From Paenilisteria rustica (lineage in GTDB: Bacteria > Bacillota > Bacilli > Lactobacillales > Listeriaceae): a DNA stretch of 64,000 bases. Shown piece by piece: positions 19,382 to 29,269 of this stretch (its first letter is position 1; the number at the start of each line of letters is the position of its first letter). Made by a program: the position numbers and the translations under genes. The notes under the pieces were generated by a model. The model was not told where the DNA came from. It did no database searches and saw only the letters and a list, made by a program, of their open reading frames with translations. The stretch covers positions 62,001 to 126,000 of the forward strand of contig NZ_JABJVM010000002.1 in NCBI RefSeq assembly GCF_013820765.1. Reading direction: 5' to 3'.

Positions 19382-20320
19382 TTGAAACCTAGAAAAGTAA
19401 TGATTATTGGTGCTGGGAATGTTGGTTCAGCGGCGGCGCATGCTTTTGTGAATCAGAATATTTGTGAGGAATTAATTCTCGTTGACTTGAATACGGAGCG
19501 CGTGGAGGGCCATCGTAAGGATTTAGCGGATGCGGCGGCTTTTACGCATGGCATGATGAAAATAAGCGTACGTGAGGCGAAGGACTGCCGTGATATTGAT
19601 ATTGCGGTAATAACGGTGACGGCGGGGGCTTTGAAAGAGGGGCAAACCCGATTGGATGAGCTGAAAAGTACGTCGCGCATTATTGCGAATATTGTTCCCG
19701 AAATGATGGGCAATGGTTTTGAGGGGATTTTTTTAGTGGCAGCGAACCCTGTTGATATTATTACGTATCAGGTGTGGCAGCTTTCTGGATTGCCAAGGCA
19801 TCGGGTGCTCGGTACGGGGGTTTGGTTGGATACGACAAGGTTGCGTCGCTTGTTATCGGAGCAATTGGATGTGGCGCCGCAGAGTATTGATGCGTTTGTG
19901 CTCGGGGAACATGGTGATTCGCAATTTCCAGTTTGGTCGCATTCGTCGGTGTACGGGAAGTCGATTAACGCTTATAGTAAAGAGAAGTTTGGAACGGAAT
20001 TTGATTTGAAGGAAATTGGTGACCGTGCGCGGGATACTGGTTTTGAAATATATCATCAAAAAGGCTGCACGGAATATGGTATTGCTGGAACGATTGTGGA
20101 AATTTGTCGCAATATTTTTAGTGGTAGTCATCGTGCCTTGGCGGTTTCTTGTGTGCTCGATGGGGAATACGGAAAACGTGGGATTGCTATCGGAGTGCCA
20201 GCTGTTCTAGCGCAGGATGGGGTCAAGGAAATCATTGAGTTATCATTGAATGAATTGGAACAAGAGCAATTTGATGCGTCTGCGGCTGTGATTGCAGAGA
20301 ATATTACGCATTTGGGGTAA
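19382..20320 (+). CDS. L-lactate dehydrogenase-like 2-hydroxyacid dehydrogenase
   Basis: 312-aa NAD-dependent dehydrogenase of the LDH/MDH superfamily. Rossmann motif MIIGAGNVGSA at the N-terminus, catalytic GEHGDSQFPVWS with the proton-relay His, and the substrate-binding Arg in DTTRLRRLL. The specificity loop reads AGALKEGQTR: one residue shorter than the AGAxQKPGETR of canonical LDH, with Lys near the position of the lactate-selecting Gln. It may therefore be a second LDH or a hydroxyacid dehydrogenase with another substrate. Start chosen at TTG 19382, ten bases after AGGAAGG. A strong terminator shared with the facing small gene follows. Confidence 0.9.
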   Translation: MKPRKVMIIGAGNVGSAAAHAFVNQNICEELILVDLNTERVEGHRKDLADAAAFTHGMMKISVREAKDCRDIDIAVITVTAGALKEGQTRLDELKSTSRIIANIVPEMMGNGFEGIFLVAANPVDIITYQVWQLSGLPRHRVLGTGVWLDTTRLRRLLSEQLDVAPQSIDAFVLGEHGDSQFPVWSHSSVYGKSINAYSKEKFGTEFDLKEIGDRARDTGFEIYHQKGCTEYGIAGTIVEICRNIFSGSHRALAVSCVLDGEYGKRGIAIGVPAVLAQDGVKEIIELSLNELEQEQFDASAAVIAENITHLG

Positions 20321-20327
20321 AAAAAGA

Positions 20328-20384
20328 ACGGCTTACAAGCATCTGTCTTTCGCGTTTAGACGGATATTTGTAAGTCGTTTTCTT
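20328..20384. terminator. Bidirectional terminator between ldh-like gene and facing small gene
   Basis: ACGGCTTACAA / TTGTAAGTCGT with inner ATC..GAT and GTCT/AGAC stems; T-rich on the plus strand and, through the A-run at 20321-20328, T-rich on the minus strand. Confidence 0.85.
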
Positions 20385-20520
20385 ATTTTTCTTCTTTCTT
20401 TAACTGTTTTAGTTTTTGATTGATATGGTGATTGGTCACGGATGTGTTTGCGGGGCTGCCGGTGGATGCGATTATATTTAGTAATTTTTTCAGGGTTGTC
20501 GTGATTGTTTTTTCTGACAT
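20383..20520 (-). CDS. 45-aa basic small protein
   Basis: On the minus strand a GAGGTGATA site precedes ATG at 20520, and the frame runs 45 codons to TAA, ending at the shared terminator. The product is polar and Thr/Lys/Asn-rich (start MSEKTITTTLKKLLNII, end LKQLKKEEK). A promoter lies just upstream on the same strand: TTGCTT, 17 bp, TACAAT. Gene, ribosome binding site, promoter and terminator together make it credible. I know no function. Confidence 0.65.
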   Translation of the reverse strand: MSEKTITTTLKKLLNIIASTGSPANTSVTNHHINQKLKQLKKEEK

Positions 20521-20610
20521 GGTTATCACCTCGTATACTTATTGTATGCGGTTTCTTGGCTTGAAGCAAGTTGGAACGGGATAAAATGTCGTAAACAATG
20601 ATTTGTGGTA

Positions 20611-20638
20611 GTACAAATGTTCTTTTTTATGCTATCAT
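20611..20638 (+). promoter_or_regulatory. LexA-like box over the ruvA promoter
   Basis: GTACAAATGTTC (20611-20622) differs by one base from the GAAC-N4-GTTC core of the Gram-positive SOS box. It overlaps the likely -35; a -10-like TATCAT is at 20633-20638. ruvAB belongs to the LexA regulon in Bacillus subtilis, which fits. Confidence 0.5.
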
Positions 20639-20678
20639 GGAGGGAGTGAATTTATTTTTAGATGGAGGGGCATTTTCT

Positions 20679-21281
20679 TTGTATGAATATATAAAAGGTA
20701 CGGTGACGGATATTTCTCCGGAGTATATTGTGATTGAGACGGGTCACATTGGTTATCAAATTATTACTGGGAATCCTTTTTCTTTCTCGAGTTTAGAGGG
20801 GAAGGAGACCAAGGTTTATTTATATCAACATGTGCGTGAGGATAATATTTCCTTGTTTGGTTTTCAGACTTCCGAAGAGCGTTATTTATTTAAGAAATTG
20901 CTTGGCGTGTCTGGAATTGGGCCGAAAAGTGCGCTGGCGATTATTGCTGCGGGCGATCCTGTTCCACTTATTTCGGCGATTGAAGCGGAAGATGACGTGT
21001 ATTTGACGAAGTTTCCGAGCGTTGGGAAAAAGACGGCGCGCCAGATTATTTTGGATTTAAAAGGGAAGCTTGCGGATGTGGCGGCAGATCAGATTACGGT
21101 TCAAAAGGCGACGAAGGACATTTCCGATGGGCTACCGCCAGCGCTTGAGGAGGCAGTTTTGGCACTCGAGGCACTTGGTTATAGTACGCGGGAACTCAAA
21201 AAAGTATTGCCGAAATTGGAAAAAGAAGTGTTGACGAGCAATGATTATATTAAATTGGCGCTTCAGCTCATGACGAAATAA
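20679..21281 (+). CDS. ruvA: Holliday junction DNA helicase subunit RuvA
   Basis: 200-aa tetrameric protein that binds Holliday junctions and loads RuvB. N-terminal OB fold ([20 protein letters not shown]), two helix-hairpin-helix motifs ([16 protein letters not shown] and [16 protein letters not shown]) and the C-terminal RuvB-binding helices. The homology start is the TTG at 20679 after GGAGGGG; the longer upstream frame is leader. ruvB begins 18 bases downstream. Confidence 0.96.
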   Translation: MYEYIKGTVTDISPEYIVIETGHIGYQIITGNPFSFSSLEGKETKVYLYQHVREDNISLFGFQTSEERYLFKKLLGVSGIGPKSALAIIAAGDPVPLISAIEAEDDVYLTKFPSVGKKTARQIILDLKGKLADVAADQITVQKATKDISDGLPPALEEAVLALEALGYSTRELKKVLPKLEKEVLTSNDYIKLALQLMTK

Positions 21282-21299
21282 GGATAGGGGGAATGTGAT

Positions 21300-22301
21300 A
21301 TGGAAGACCGCATCATTTCTGGTGAAAACGTGAATCAAGAAGAAGTTTCCTTCGAGAAAAGTCTCCGCCCACAGACCTTAGCGCAATATATTGGGCAAGA
21401 AAAAGTGAAGCATAATTTGGAGGTTTTTATTGAGGCGGCGAAACAGCGGGAAGAGGCGCTGGATCATGTGCTTTTATACGGGCCACCGGGGCTGGGGAAG
21501 ACGACGCTTGCGATGGTGATTGCGAATGAAATGGGAACAGCGATGCGCACGACGAGTGGTCCTGCGATTGAGCGTCCTGGTGACTTGGCGACGATTTTGA
21601 CGACGCTTGAACCGGGGGATGTGCTGTTTATTGATGAGATTCATCGATTGAACCGCTCGATTGAGGAGATTCTATATCCAGCGATGGAGGATTATTGTTT
21701 GGATATTGTGATTGGGACGGGTCCTACGGCGCGTTCGGTGCGCTTGGATTTACCGCCATTTACATTGATTGGCGCGACGACGCGTGCGGGGCAGTTATCA
21801 GCGCCTTTGCGTGACCGGTTTGGCGTGATTGATCATTTGGAATTTTATTCGGAGGAGCAGTTGACGGAAATCGTGACGCGGACGGCGGATATTTTGGATA
21901 CGGAAGTCGAGAAATATGGCGCGGTGGAGATTGCGAGACGGTCGCGTGGGACACCTCGGATTGCGAACCGGTTGCTAAAACGAGTGCGTGATTTTGCGCA
22001 AGTTCGTAGTGATGGCTTGGTGACGGAAAGTTTGGCGCGTGAGGCGTTGACGCTGCTCCAAGTGGATCCGCGTGGTTTGGATACGATTGATCAGCGTTTG
22101 CTGGCGACTATTATTGGCTCGTTTCGTGGTGGGCCGGTTGGCTTGGATACGATTGCGGCGAGTATTGGCGAGGAACGTGAAACGATTGAAGATATGCAAG
22201 AACCATATTTGTTACAGATTGGCTTTTTGCAGCGGACGCCACGTGGGAGACTGGTGACGGATGCAGCTTATGAGCATTTAGGATTAACGAAAAGTGAATG
22301 A
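21300..22301 (+). CDS. ruvB: Holliday junction branch migration ATPase RuvB
   Basis: 333-aa AAA+ motor that drives branch migration with RuvA. Walker [10 protein letters not shown], Walker [11 protein letters not shown], sensor 1 in [10 protein letters not shown], arginine finger region APLRDRFG, and a C-terminal winged helix ([16 protein letters not shown]). Its end runs to 15 bases before queA, so ruvAB-queA appear to form one transcript. Confidence 0.97.
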   Translation: MEDRIISGENVNQEEVSFEKSLRPQTLAQYIGQEKVKHNLEVFIEAAKQREEALDHVLLYGPPGLGKTTLAMVIANEMGTAMRTTSGPAIERPGDLATILTTLEPGDVLFIDEIHRLNRSIEEILYPAMEDYCLDIVIGTGPTARSVRLDLPPFTLIGATTRAGQLSAPLRDRFGVIDHLEFYSEEQLTEIVTRTADILDTEVEKYGAVEIARRSRGTPRIANRLLKRVRDFAQVRSDGLVTESLAREALTLLQVDPRGLDTIDQRLLATIIGSFRGGPVGLDTIAASIGEERETIEDMQEPYLLQIGFLQRTPRGRLVTDAAYEHLGLTKSE

Positions 22302-22315
22302 AAAGGTGTGTCGGA

Positions 22316-23347
22316 ATGAGAGTAGAGGATTTTGATTTTGAATTACCAGAGGAATTAATCGCGCAGACGCCATTGCTTGATCGGACGTCTAGTCGCTTGA
22401 TGTTATTGAATAAGGAAACGGGTGTTATCGAGGACAAGCATTTTCCTGCGATTTTGGAGCATTTGGATGCGGGTGATGCGCTTGTTTTGAACGATACGCG
22501 TGTGTTGCCGGCTCGACTCCACGGGGAAAAAGCGGAAACAGGTGCGCATATCGAAGTTTTACTGTTGAAACAGACAGAAGGCGATGCTTGGGAAACGCTT
22601 GTGAAACCGGCAAAACGGATTCGTAAAGGGATGCGTATTGTGTTTGGCGATGGCGAACTTTCGGCGGTTTGTTTGGAAGAATTGGAACACGGTGGCCGTA
22701 TTTTGCAATTTGAGTATAGCGGTATTTTCTATGAGATTTTAGAACGTTTGGGCGAGATGCCTTTGCCTCCGTATATCAAGGAGCAATTGGCTGACCAAGA
22801 TCGTTACCAAACTGTTTTTGCGCGTGAAAATGGTTCTGCGGCGGCGCCAACAGCTGGGTTGCATTTCACGGAAGACTTGCTTGATCAGGTGCGTGCAAAA
22901 GGTGTGAAAGTGGTATTTTTGACGCTTCATGTTGGGTTGGGAACGTTCCGGCCAGTGGATGTGGAAGATACGGCTAATCACAAAATGCATTCGGAATTTT
23001 ACTGTTTGACGGTGGAAGCTGCGCAGGAATTAAATGATGTGAAAGCGGCTGGTGGCAAGGTGGTAGCTGTGGGAACGACATCGATTCGGACATTGGAAAC
23101 CATTGCGTCAAAATTTGATGGGAAACTGCAAGAAGACAGTGGTTGGACGGAGATTTTTATTTCGCCAGGCTACACGTTTAAAGCGGTGGATGCCTTGATT
23201 ACGAATTTCCATTTGCCGAAGTCGACGCTTATCATGTTGGTTAGTGCGCTTGCGGATCGCGAAAAAATTATGACGGCTTATGAACACGCGGTTGCGCAGA
23301 AATATCGCTTCTTTAGTTTCGGCGATGCGATGTTTATTTATGCTTAA
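22316..23347 (+). CDS. queA: S-adenosylmethionine:tRNA ribosyltransferase-isomerase
   Basis: Adds the epoxycyclopentane-forming ribosyl group from SAM to preQ1 in tRNA during queuosine synthesis. 343 aa; starts [18 protein letters not shown] and has the family motifs [26 protein letters not shown] and [12 protein letters not shown]. Start is the ATG at 22316 after AAAGGTG, not the upstream ATG at 22298. tgt, the preceding enzyme of the pathway, follows. Confidence 0.96.
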   Translation: MRVEDFDFELPEELIAQTPLLDRTSSRLMLLNKETGVIEDKHFPAILEHLDAGDALVLNDTRVLPARLHGEKAETGAHIEVLLLKQTEGDAWETLVKPAKRIRKGMRIVFGDGELSAVCLEELEHGGRILQFEYSGIFYEILERLGEMPLPPYIKEQLADQDRYQTVFARENGSAAAPTAGLHFTEDLLDQVRAKGVKVVFLTLHVGLGTFRPVDVEDTANHKMHSEFYCLTVEAAQELNDVKAAGGKVVAVGTTSIRTLETIASKFDGKLQEDSGWTEIFISPGYTFKAVDALITNFHLPKSTLIMLVSALADREKIMTAYEHAVAQKYRFFSFGDAMFIYA

Positions 23348-23431
23348 TTTATTTTTTTGCTAGAAAAGACTTGTTTTTCGGTGCTTTTTTAGATATGCTA
23401 TGATTTGGATATCACAAATAGAAAGAGGTAG

Positions 23432-24574
<1,143 letters not shown>

Positions 24575-24608
24575 TATAGAATAAAAATGAAAGGAGCTGA
24601 ATAAACAC

Positions 24609-24935
24609 ATGGCAATGTTAATACCGTTATTATTAATGATCGTATTGTTCTACTTCTTGCTTATCCGTCCACAACAAAAACGTCAAAAAGAAGTAACATC
24701 AATGCAAAGTGGTCTATCTAAAGGCGATAAAATCATTACTATCGGAGGATTGCACGGAACAGTCGTAGCAATTGAAGATGGCAATATTGTACTTGATTGT
24801 GCTGGTAGTGAACTAACTTTTGATCGCAATGCAGTTCGTACTGTTTTAGCGAAAGCAGACGCAGTTGAGGAAGAAGTAGTGGAAGCGGAAGTTGAAGAAG
24901 TAACAACAACGGAAGTGGATACTGAGAAAAAATAA
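24609..24935 (+). CDS. yajC: Preprotein translocase subunit YajC
   Basis: 108-aa single-span membrane protein that associates with SecDF. One N-terminal helix, then the YajC signature FLLIRPQQKRQKE, a small conserved domain and a highly acidic Glu/Val/Thr-rich tail. AAAGGAG site upstream. It ends at a strong terminator. Confidence 0.95.
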   Translation: MAMLIPLLLMIVLFYFLLIRPQQKRQKEVTSMQSGLSKGDKIITIGGLHGTVVAIEDGNIVLDCAGSELTFDRNAVRTVLAKADAVEEEVVEAEVEEVTTTEVDTEKK

Positions 24936-24947
24936 GTTTACTTTTTG

Positions 24948-24995
24948 AAAAAAACAAGCCGTGGATTAAATTCCTTGTAGCGGCTTGTTTTTTCT
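24948..24995 (+). terminator. Intrinsic terminator after yajC
   Basis: AAAACAAGCCG / CGGCTTGTTTT stem with a 19-nt loop and a T-run. Confidence 0.85.
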
Positions 24996-25176
24996 TGTAG
25001 ATATATGGGTATATAGAAATATCGCCAAGCAAGAAAAGTTACATTTTATAGGTTCAATATAATCGTTTTGTGAGTAGGCTGGAAATAAAGATTTGGCTTT
25101 TTTGGAGATTATGCTTCCCATTTACTTCATAATTAGATAAAATGAATCTATGTTGTTTGAAAAAGAAGGTGTGAGA

Positions 25177-25464
25177 ATGAGGATGGGATCCGACAAAGAA
25201 TGGTATGACCAGTTAGAAACAGCAATTTTAATTCGCGTAGAAGATTTTCAATTGATGGGTTACCGCGAAATCAAAGCGGAACATATTTGGTCTTTTTTGG
25301 TTGAAGTTGTTTGGAAGGATCAAGAGGACCCGCGTTTGCATCAGCGCATTCACGACATTTTACAAATGAAGATAGCATCATTAATGGACTTTATTACCAT
25401 GGGACCACCGGGTGAAGCGAAGAAGGAAGATACTTCATTGCAACTAACGGAGGGTCAAGAGTAG
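25177..25464 (+). CDS. comN: ComN-like post-transcriptional regulator
   Basis: 95-aa acidic helical protein (WYDQLETAILIRVEDFQLMG; EHIWSFLVEVVWK) resembling Bacillus ComN (YrzD), a post-transcriptional regulator of late competence. It sits between yajC and secDF as in Bacilli. Start chosen at ATG 25177 after GAAGGTG; the ATG at 25183 is a close alternative. Together with comC it hints that competence genes are intact here. Confidence 0.75.
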   Translation: MRMGSDKEWYDQLETAILIRVEDFQLMGYREIKAEHIWSFLVEVVWKDQEDPRLHQRIHDILQMKIASLMDFITMGPPGEAKKEDTSLQLTEGQE

Positions 25465-25534
25465 CATTCTACATAGCGTAATGGCGCCTACAAAGGTGTC
25501 TGTTGTTAGTAGATGAGGGAGGAATTAGAAAGAA

Positions 25535-27796
25535 ATGATAAAGAAAAGTAAAATAATTACATTTTTCCTGATTGTAGCAATTATTTTTGGAACGGTTATT
25601 TTTACTGTAAAACCTGTTCTAGATAAGATTAATCTCGGTCTAGATTTGCAAGGTGGTTTCGAGGTTCTCTACCAAGTGAAACCTGCTGATGGAAAAAGTA
25701 AAGTAACAGATGACGTAATGAAAGAAACCGTGGCAACGCTCGATCAGCGGATTAATGCCTTGGGTGTAAACGAGCCGGTCATCACGATTGAAAGTGGTAA
25801 TCGTATTCGTGTACAACTAGCGGGTGTAACCGATCAAAATGAAGCACGAAAAATTCTATCTACACAAGCAGTCTTATCGTTCCGTGATGCTAACGATAAA
25901 CTGATGATGGATGGTAGTGATCTTGTACCTGGCAGCGCGAAAGCTGTCACAAACGACAAAAACCAAGCAATTGTTACATTGGAACTAAAAAGCAAAGATA
26001 AATTTGCGAATGTAACGAAAACAATTGCAGCGAAAGCGCCTGATAACCAGTTAGTCATTTGGCTAGATTGGAAAGAAGGCTTGAAGTACAAAACAGAGCG
26101 TGTGAAAGAAAATCCAGCATACTTATCTGCTCCAAACGTAGATCGTGAGTTGGATACGAAGAAAGTTGAGATTTCCGGTAGTTTTACGATGGATTCTGCG
26201 AAAGAACTTGCGAATCTATTAAATTCTGGTGCGCTACCTGTTAAATTGACAGAAGTTTATTCTACATCGGTTGGCGCGCAATTTGGTCAAGATGCGTTGT
26301 CTGAAACTGTTTTAGCTGGATTAATCGGTGTTATTGCTATCTTTATCTTCATGATGGCTGTATATCGTTTACCAGGTATTATTGCCTCTATTACGCTTGT
26401 GGCATACACATATATCGTATTGCTTATTCTAGGATTGTTAAATGCAACCCTTACACTACCAGGTATTGCCGGGTTAATTCTTGGTATTGGTATGGCGGTA
26501 GATGCCAATGTTATTACCTACGAGCGGATAAGGGAAGAACTCAAGGTTGGTAAATCCACGAAGACAGCCTTCGATACAGGTGGGAAAGAATCTTTCAGAG
26601 CTATCTTTGATGGAAACATTTCGACGCTGATCGTTGCTGGGGTTCTTTTCTACTTCGGAACAAGTTCTATTAAAGGTTTCGCGACGGTTCTGATTATTAG
26701 TATCTTGGTAAGTTTCTTGACTGCTGTTTGGGGTTCAAGAGCGCTTATGGGACTTCTAGTAAGCAGTAACGCGTTGAATAATAAGCCTGGTTTGTTTGCT
26801 GTTCGACGTAAAGATATTCATGATTTACATGAAGGTAAGCAGACATTTGATTTGAAAACGCATTTTGATAAGTATGATTTTGTGAAACATCATCGTGCTT
26901 TCCTAACCACGTTCACAGTTATTGTGGTAGTTGGGATAGTGATATTATCGATATTCAAGCTAAATCTAGGTATTGATTTTGCGAGTGGTACGCGTGCGGA
27001 GGTCACTTCGAAGCAACCGCTAACGGAGCAAATGATTGACAAAGATTTGAAAGAAATCGATATGCCTTCTGAGGATGTCACGTTCCAAAATAATAATAAG
27101 ACCGCTGTTATCAGCTATAAAGGAGCGCTAACGCAAGACGAAGTGGCTAAATTTAAAACACACTTCACGAAAGCGTATGGTGAGGAACCTAATATTAGTA
27201 CGGTAACGCCGACTGTTGGACAGGAACTTGCGAAGGATGGATTATGGGCGCTTGCCATTGCCTCGATACTGATTGTGGTTTATATCGCTTTTCGTTTCGA
27301 GTTGTCAATGGGTGTCGCGACGATTCTGTCGTTACTATTTGACGCTTTCATGATCTTCATCTTCTTTAGTATCTTCCAGCTGGAGGTCGATCTGACATTT
27401 ATTGCGGCGGTGCTGACCGTTATCGGTTACTCCATCAATGATACGATTGTTACGGCGGATAGGATTCGAGACGTTTCCTTCAAAATGGGACGCTTCAAAA
27501 AACCGGAAGATATCGCTTTTGCGGTTAACCATGGTTTACGTCAAACATTCATCCGTTCCATCAATACGATATTAACTGTATTATTCACGGTTATCGCGCT
27601 TATTATCTTTGGTAATGAGTCGATCCTGAACTTCTCGATTGCGCTATTAGTTGGATTAGTATCTAGTGTGTTCTCATCCATCTTCATGGCAATGCAATTG
27701 TGGTTCGTATTCAAGAAACGTGAGTTAAAGAAAAAAGGCGTTATTAATACGCAGAAGAAAAAGAAACGCGCAAGAACAGACCAACCAGTCGTATAA
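25535..27796 (+). CDS. secDF: Fused protein translocase subunit SecDF
   Basis: Proton-driven RND-type membrane protein that helps pull secreted proteins through SecYEG. 753 aa: SecD and SecF fused in one chain, as in Bacillus and Listeria. Twelve membrane helices; SecD signature LGLDLQGGFEVLYQV near the N-terminus, SecD periplasmic domain, a second half starting about residue 450 (FKLNLGIDFASGT) and the SecF signature YSINDTIVTADRIR. GAGGGAGG is upstream. Long poly-Lys/Arg tail. Confidence 0.97.
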   Translation: MIKKSKIITFFLIVAIIFGTVIFTVKPVLDKINLGLDLQGGFEVLYQVKPADGKSKVTDDVMKETVATLDQRINALGVNEPVITIESGNRIRVQLAGVTDQNEARKILSTQAVLSFRDANDKLMMDGSDLVPGSAKAVTNDKNQAIVTLELKSKDKFANVTKTIAAKAPDNQLVIWLDWKEGLKYKTERVKENPAYLSAPNVDRELDTKKVEISGSFTMDSAKELANLLNSGALPVKLTEVYSTSVGAQFGQDALSETVLAGLIGVIAIFIFMMAVYRLPGIIASITLVAYTYIVLLILGLLNATLTLPGIAGLILGIGMAVDANVITYERIREELKVGKSTKTAFDTGGKESFRAIFDGNISTLIVAGVLFYFGTSSIKGFATVLIISILVSFLTAVWGSRALMGLLVSSNALNNKPGLFAVRRKDIHDLHEGKQTFDLKTHFDKYDFVKHHRAFLTTFTVIVVVGIVILSIFKLNLGIDFASGTRAEVTSKQPLTEQMIDKDLKEIDMPSEDVTFQNNNKTAVISYKGALTQDEVAKFKTHFTKAYGEEPNISTVTPTVGQELAKDGLWALAIASILIVVYIAFRFELSMGVATILSLLFDAFMIFIFFSIFQLEVDLTFIAAVLTVIGYSINDTIVTADRIRDVSFKMGRFKKPEDIAFAVNHGLRQTFIRSINTILTVLFTVIALIIFGNESILNFSIALLVGLVSSVFSSIFMAMQLWFVFKKRELKKKGVINTQKKKKRARTDQPVV

Positions 27797-27839
27797 TCTG
27801 TGGTAAGCGGATTTTCGGCAAGACTTAGCTAACGCGTCT

Positions 27840-27907
27840 AATGCCGAATGTTTATCTTATCTGAGATGTAAAAAATCAGGTGAGGTAGGCATTCGGCATT
27901 TTTTATT
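27840..27907 (+). terminator. Intrinsic terminator after secDF
   Basis: AATGCCGAATG (27840-27850) pairs with CATTCGGCATT (27891-27901), followed by TTTTATT. The loop is long (40 nt). Confidence 0.8.
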
Positions 27908-27931
27908 GAGAATAAGGAGTACGATGGGAAC

Positions 27932-28189
27932 ATGATTTGGCAGATAGTTGTGATAGCGATCGGTGTGGTGCTTTTTGTGCTCGGGTTGTTATATTCGAAG
28001 GACTGGCATAATGGTTGGTTAGATGGTGGTTGGCCTAGTTTTGATGGTTGGGATTCGTTTTTCTTTTCTATCATTGCAGGTGCGGTTGCGCTAATGTTGA
28101 TGATTTTGCCATGGTATGTCATGAAGTCGCTACTTATTACTGGTGGTTTGGCGCTAGTCTATTGTGCGATTTGGGTATTTTCGTTTTAG
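27932..28189 (+). CDS. 85-aa small membrane protein
   Basis: Three hydrophobic helices around a Trp/Gly/Asp-rich loop (WHNGWLDGGWPSFDGWDS). No family recognised. AAGGAG lies 12 bases upstream of the ATG, a rather long spacing; no better in-frame start exists. Together with the next gene it separates secDF from the lapA-like gene. Short and poorly constrained, but the composition is a real membrane protein's. Confidence 0.6.
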   Translation: MIWQIVVIAIGVVLFVLGLLYSKDWHNGWLDGGWPSFDGWDSFFFSIIAGAVALMLMILPWYVMKSLLITGGLALVYCAIWVFSF

Positions 28190-28277
28190 GGGGATTTAGA
28201 ATGCACAGAAGAAAGTATGTTAAGAAATAGGAAAATCGCTCGTCCTCAGATGATTTGAAAGAAATGAGGAGATTTTG

Positions 28278-28841
28278 ATGGACAGAGAGATTTTATGTCG
28301 TGTGTTGAAAAATGCGATGAAAGCACAGACGATTTTGTATATTTATAATGATGCGACGAGTAAAGATGGACGGTATGGCGGTTTTGTCCAGTTGGTAACG
28401 AAGGATTACTTGGTGTTGCGGGTTGTTTCATCGCAGGCAAGAGCGGCTGGGTATTTGATTGCTAAACTAGATTTGATTTTTCGTGTCGATGCTGGTGGGC
28501 AGGATGATAAGCGAGCGGAGCGGTTGTATTATCTGAATCAGGAAAAGCATGATGATTTTGAGCTGAGTACGTTTGGGAATTTATTGGTGAATGTGCTGAC
28601 ATTGGCGATGGATCAGAAAATAGCGATTGCGGTGTTTTTGGATCAGGATGATGAGCGTGAGACGTTGAATGGTTATGTGCGCCATGTTGTGAAGGAACAC
28701 ATCGTGATGGATGATTTGGATAATGACGCGGAGTCTTACGGCGAGGTTCATTTTGAGTTGTCGGCGATTATTGATATACAGGTTGGTTCGCGTGATTTAG
28801 AGAATTTGATGTTGCTTTATGGGCAGCCGAAATGGGATTAA
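28278..28841 (+). CDS. Unrecognised 187-aa protein with two similar halves
   Basis: Soluble and beta-rich. The halves (about 14-85 and 112-187) share a pattern: G-F/Y-V-x2-V-x-K-D/E-x-L/I-V-L/M, a YG or GY turn, then L-D/x-x-I-x-V/D and ending L-YYL or LLYG. This looks like an internal duplication of an Sm-like or SH3-like barrel, an inference from pattern only. GAGGAG six bases before ATG 28278. The 15-base gap to the lapA-like gene suggests an operon. Function unknown. Confidence 0.75.
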   Translation: MDREILCRVLKNAMKAQTILYIYNDATSKDGRYGGFVQLVTKDYLVLRVVSSQARAAGYLIAKLDLIFRVDAGGQDDKRAERLYYLNQEKHDDFELSTFGNLLVNVLTLAMDQKIAIAVFLDQDDERETLNGYVRHVVKEHIVMDDLDNDAESYGEVHFELSAIIDIQVGSRDLENLMLLYGQPKWD

Positions 28842-28856
28842 GGAGGAGATTTTAAG

Positions 28857-29186
28857 ATGAAAGTACAATGGCAAGTAATTGTTGGGATTGTGTTGGCGAT
28901 TGTGATTGCGATTTTTGCGGTGATAAATGTGGATGATGTGAAGGTGAATTTCTTGTTTGCTTATGTGGAGTGGCCGCTGATTTTAGTTATTTTGGGATCG
29001 GTTTTGATTGGCGGTTTGATTTTCTTCTGTCTGAATATTGTTCGTACGAATTCGATGAAGAAGCAAGTCAAGACGCTTGAAGCTGCGAAAAAGGAATTAG
29101 AACGTTCCCTAGCTGCGGAAAAATCGCGTAAAGTAAAAGTTTCGGAAGTAGAAGTTCCAGACAATGCGCCGAAACCGACTGTATGA
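28857..29186 (+). CDS. LapA-domain membrane protein (YrvD-like)
   Basis: 109 aa: two membrane helices (about 6-25 and 40-62) with the LapA-domain pattern in FAVINVDDVKVNFLF, then a cytoplasmic coiled coil (SMKKQVKTLEAAKKELERSL). The same type of gene (yrvD) lies next to recJ in Bacillus. Role in Gram-positives unknown. Strong AAGGAGGAG site. Confidence 0.85.
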   Translation: MKVQWQVIVGIVLAIVIAIFAVINVDDVKVNFLFAYVEWPLILVILGSVLIGGLIFFCLNIVRTNSMKKQVKTLEAAKKELERSLAAEKSRKVKVSEVEVPDNAPKPTV

Positions 29187-29200
29187 TGGAAATTAAATGA

Positions 29201-29229
29201 AGGCTGCCTAATTAGGTGGTCTTTTTTAT
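29201..29229 (+). terminator. Intrinsic terminator before recJ
   Basis: AAGGCTGCCT / AGGTGGTCTT with a four-base loop, several G-U pairs and a T-run. A TATAAT at 29240-29245 just after it may start the recJ transcript. Confidence 0.7.
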
Positions 29230-29269
29230 GTTTTTTGGGTATAATGGGTAGGTTGAGGGGTGGTAAATC

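Noticed and set aside
28201-28230. Nine-codon frame MHRRKYVKK after the 85-aa membrane protein gene
   Set aside because: A G-rich stretch precedes it, but nothing else supports so short a product.
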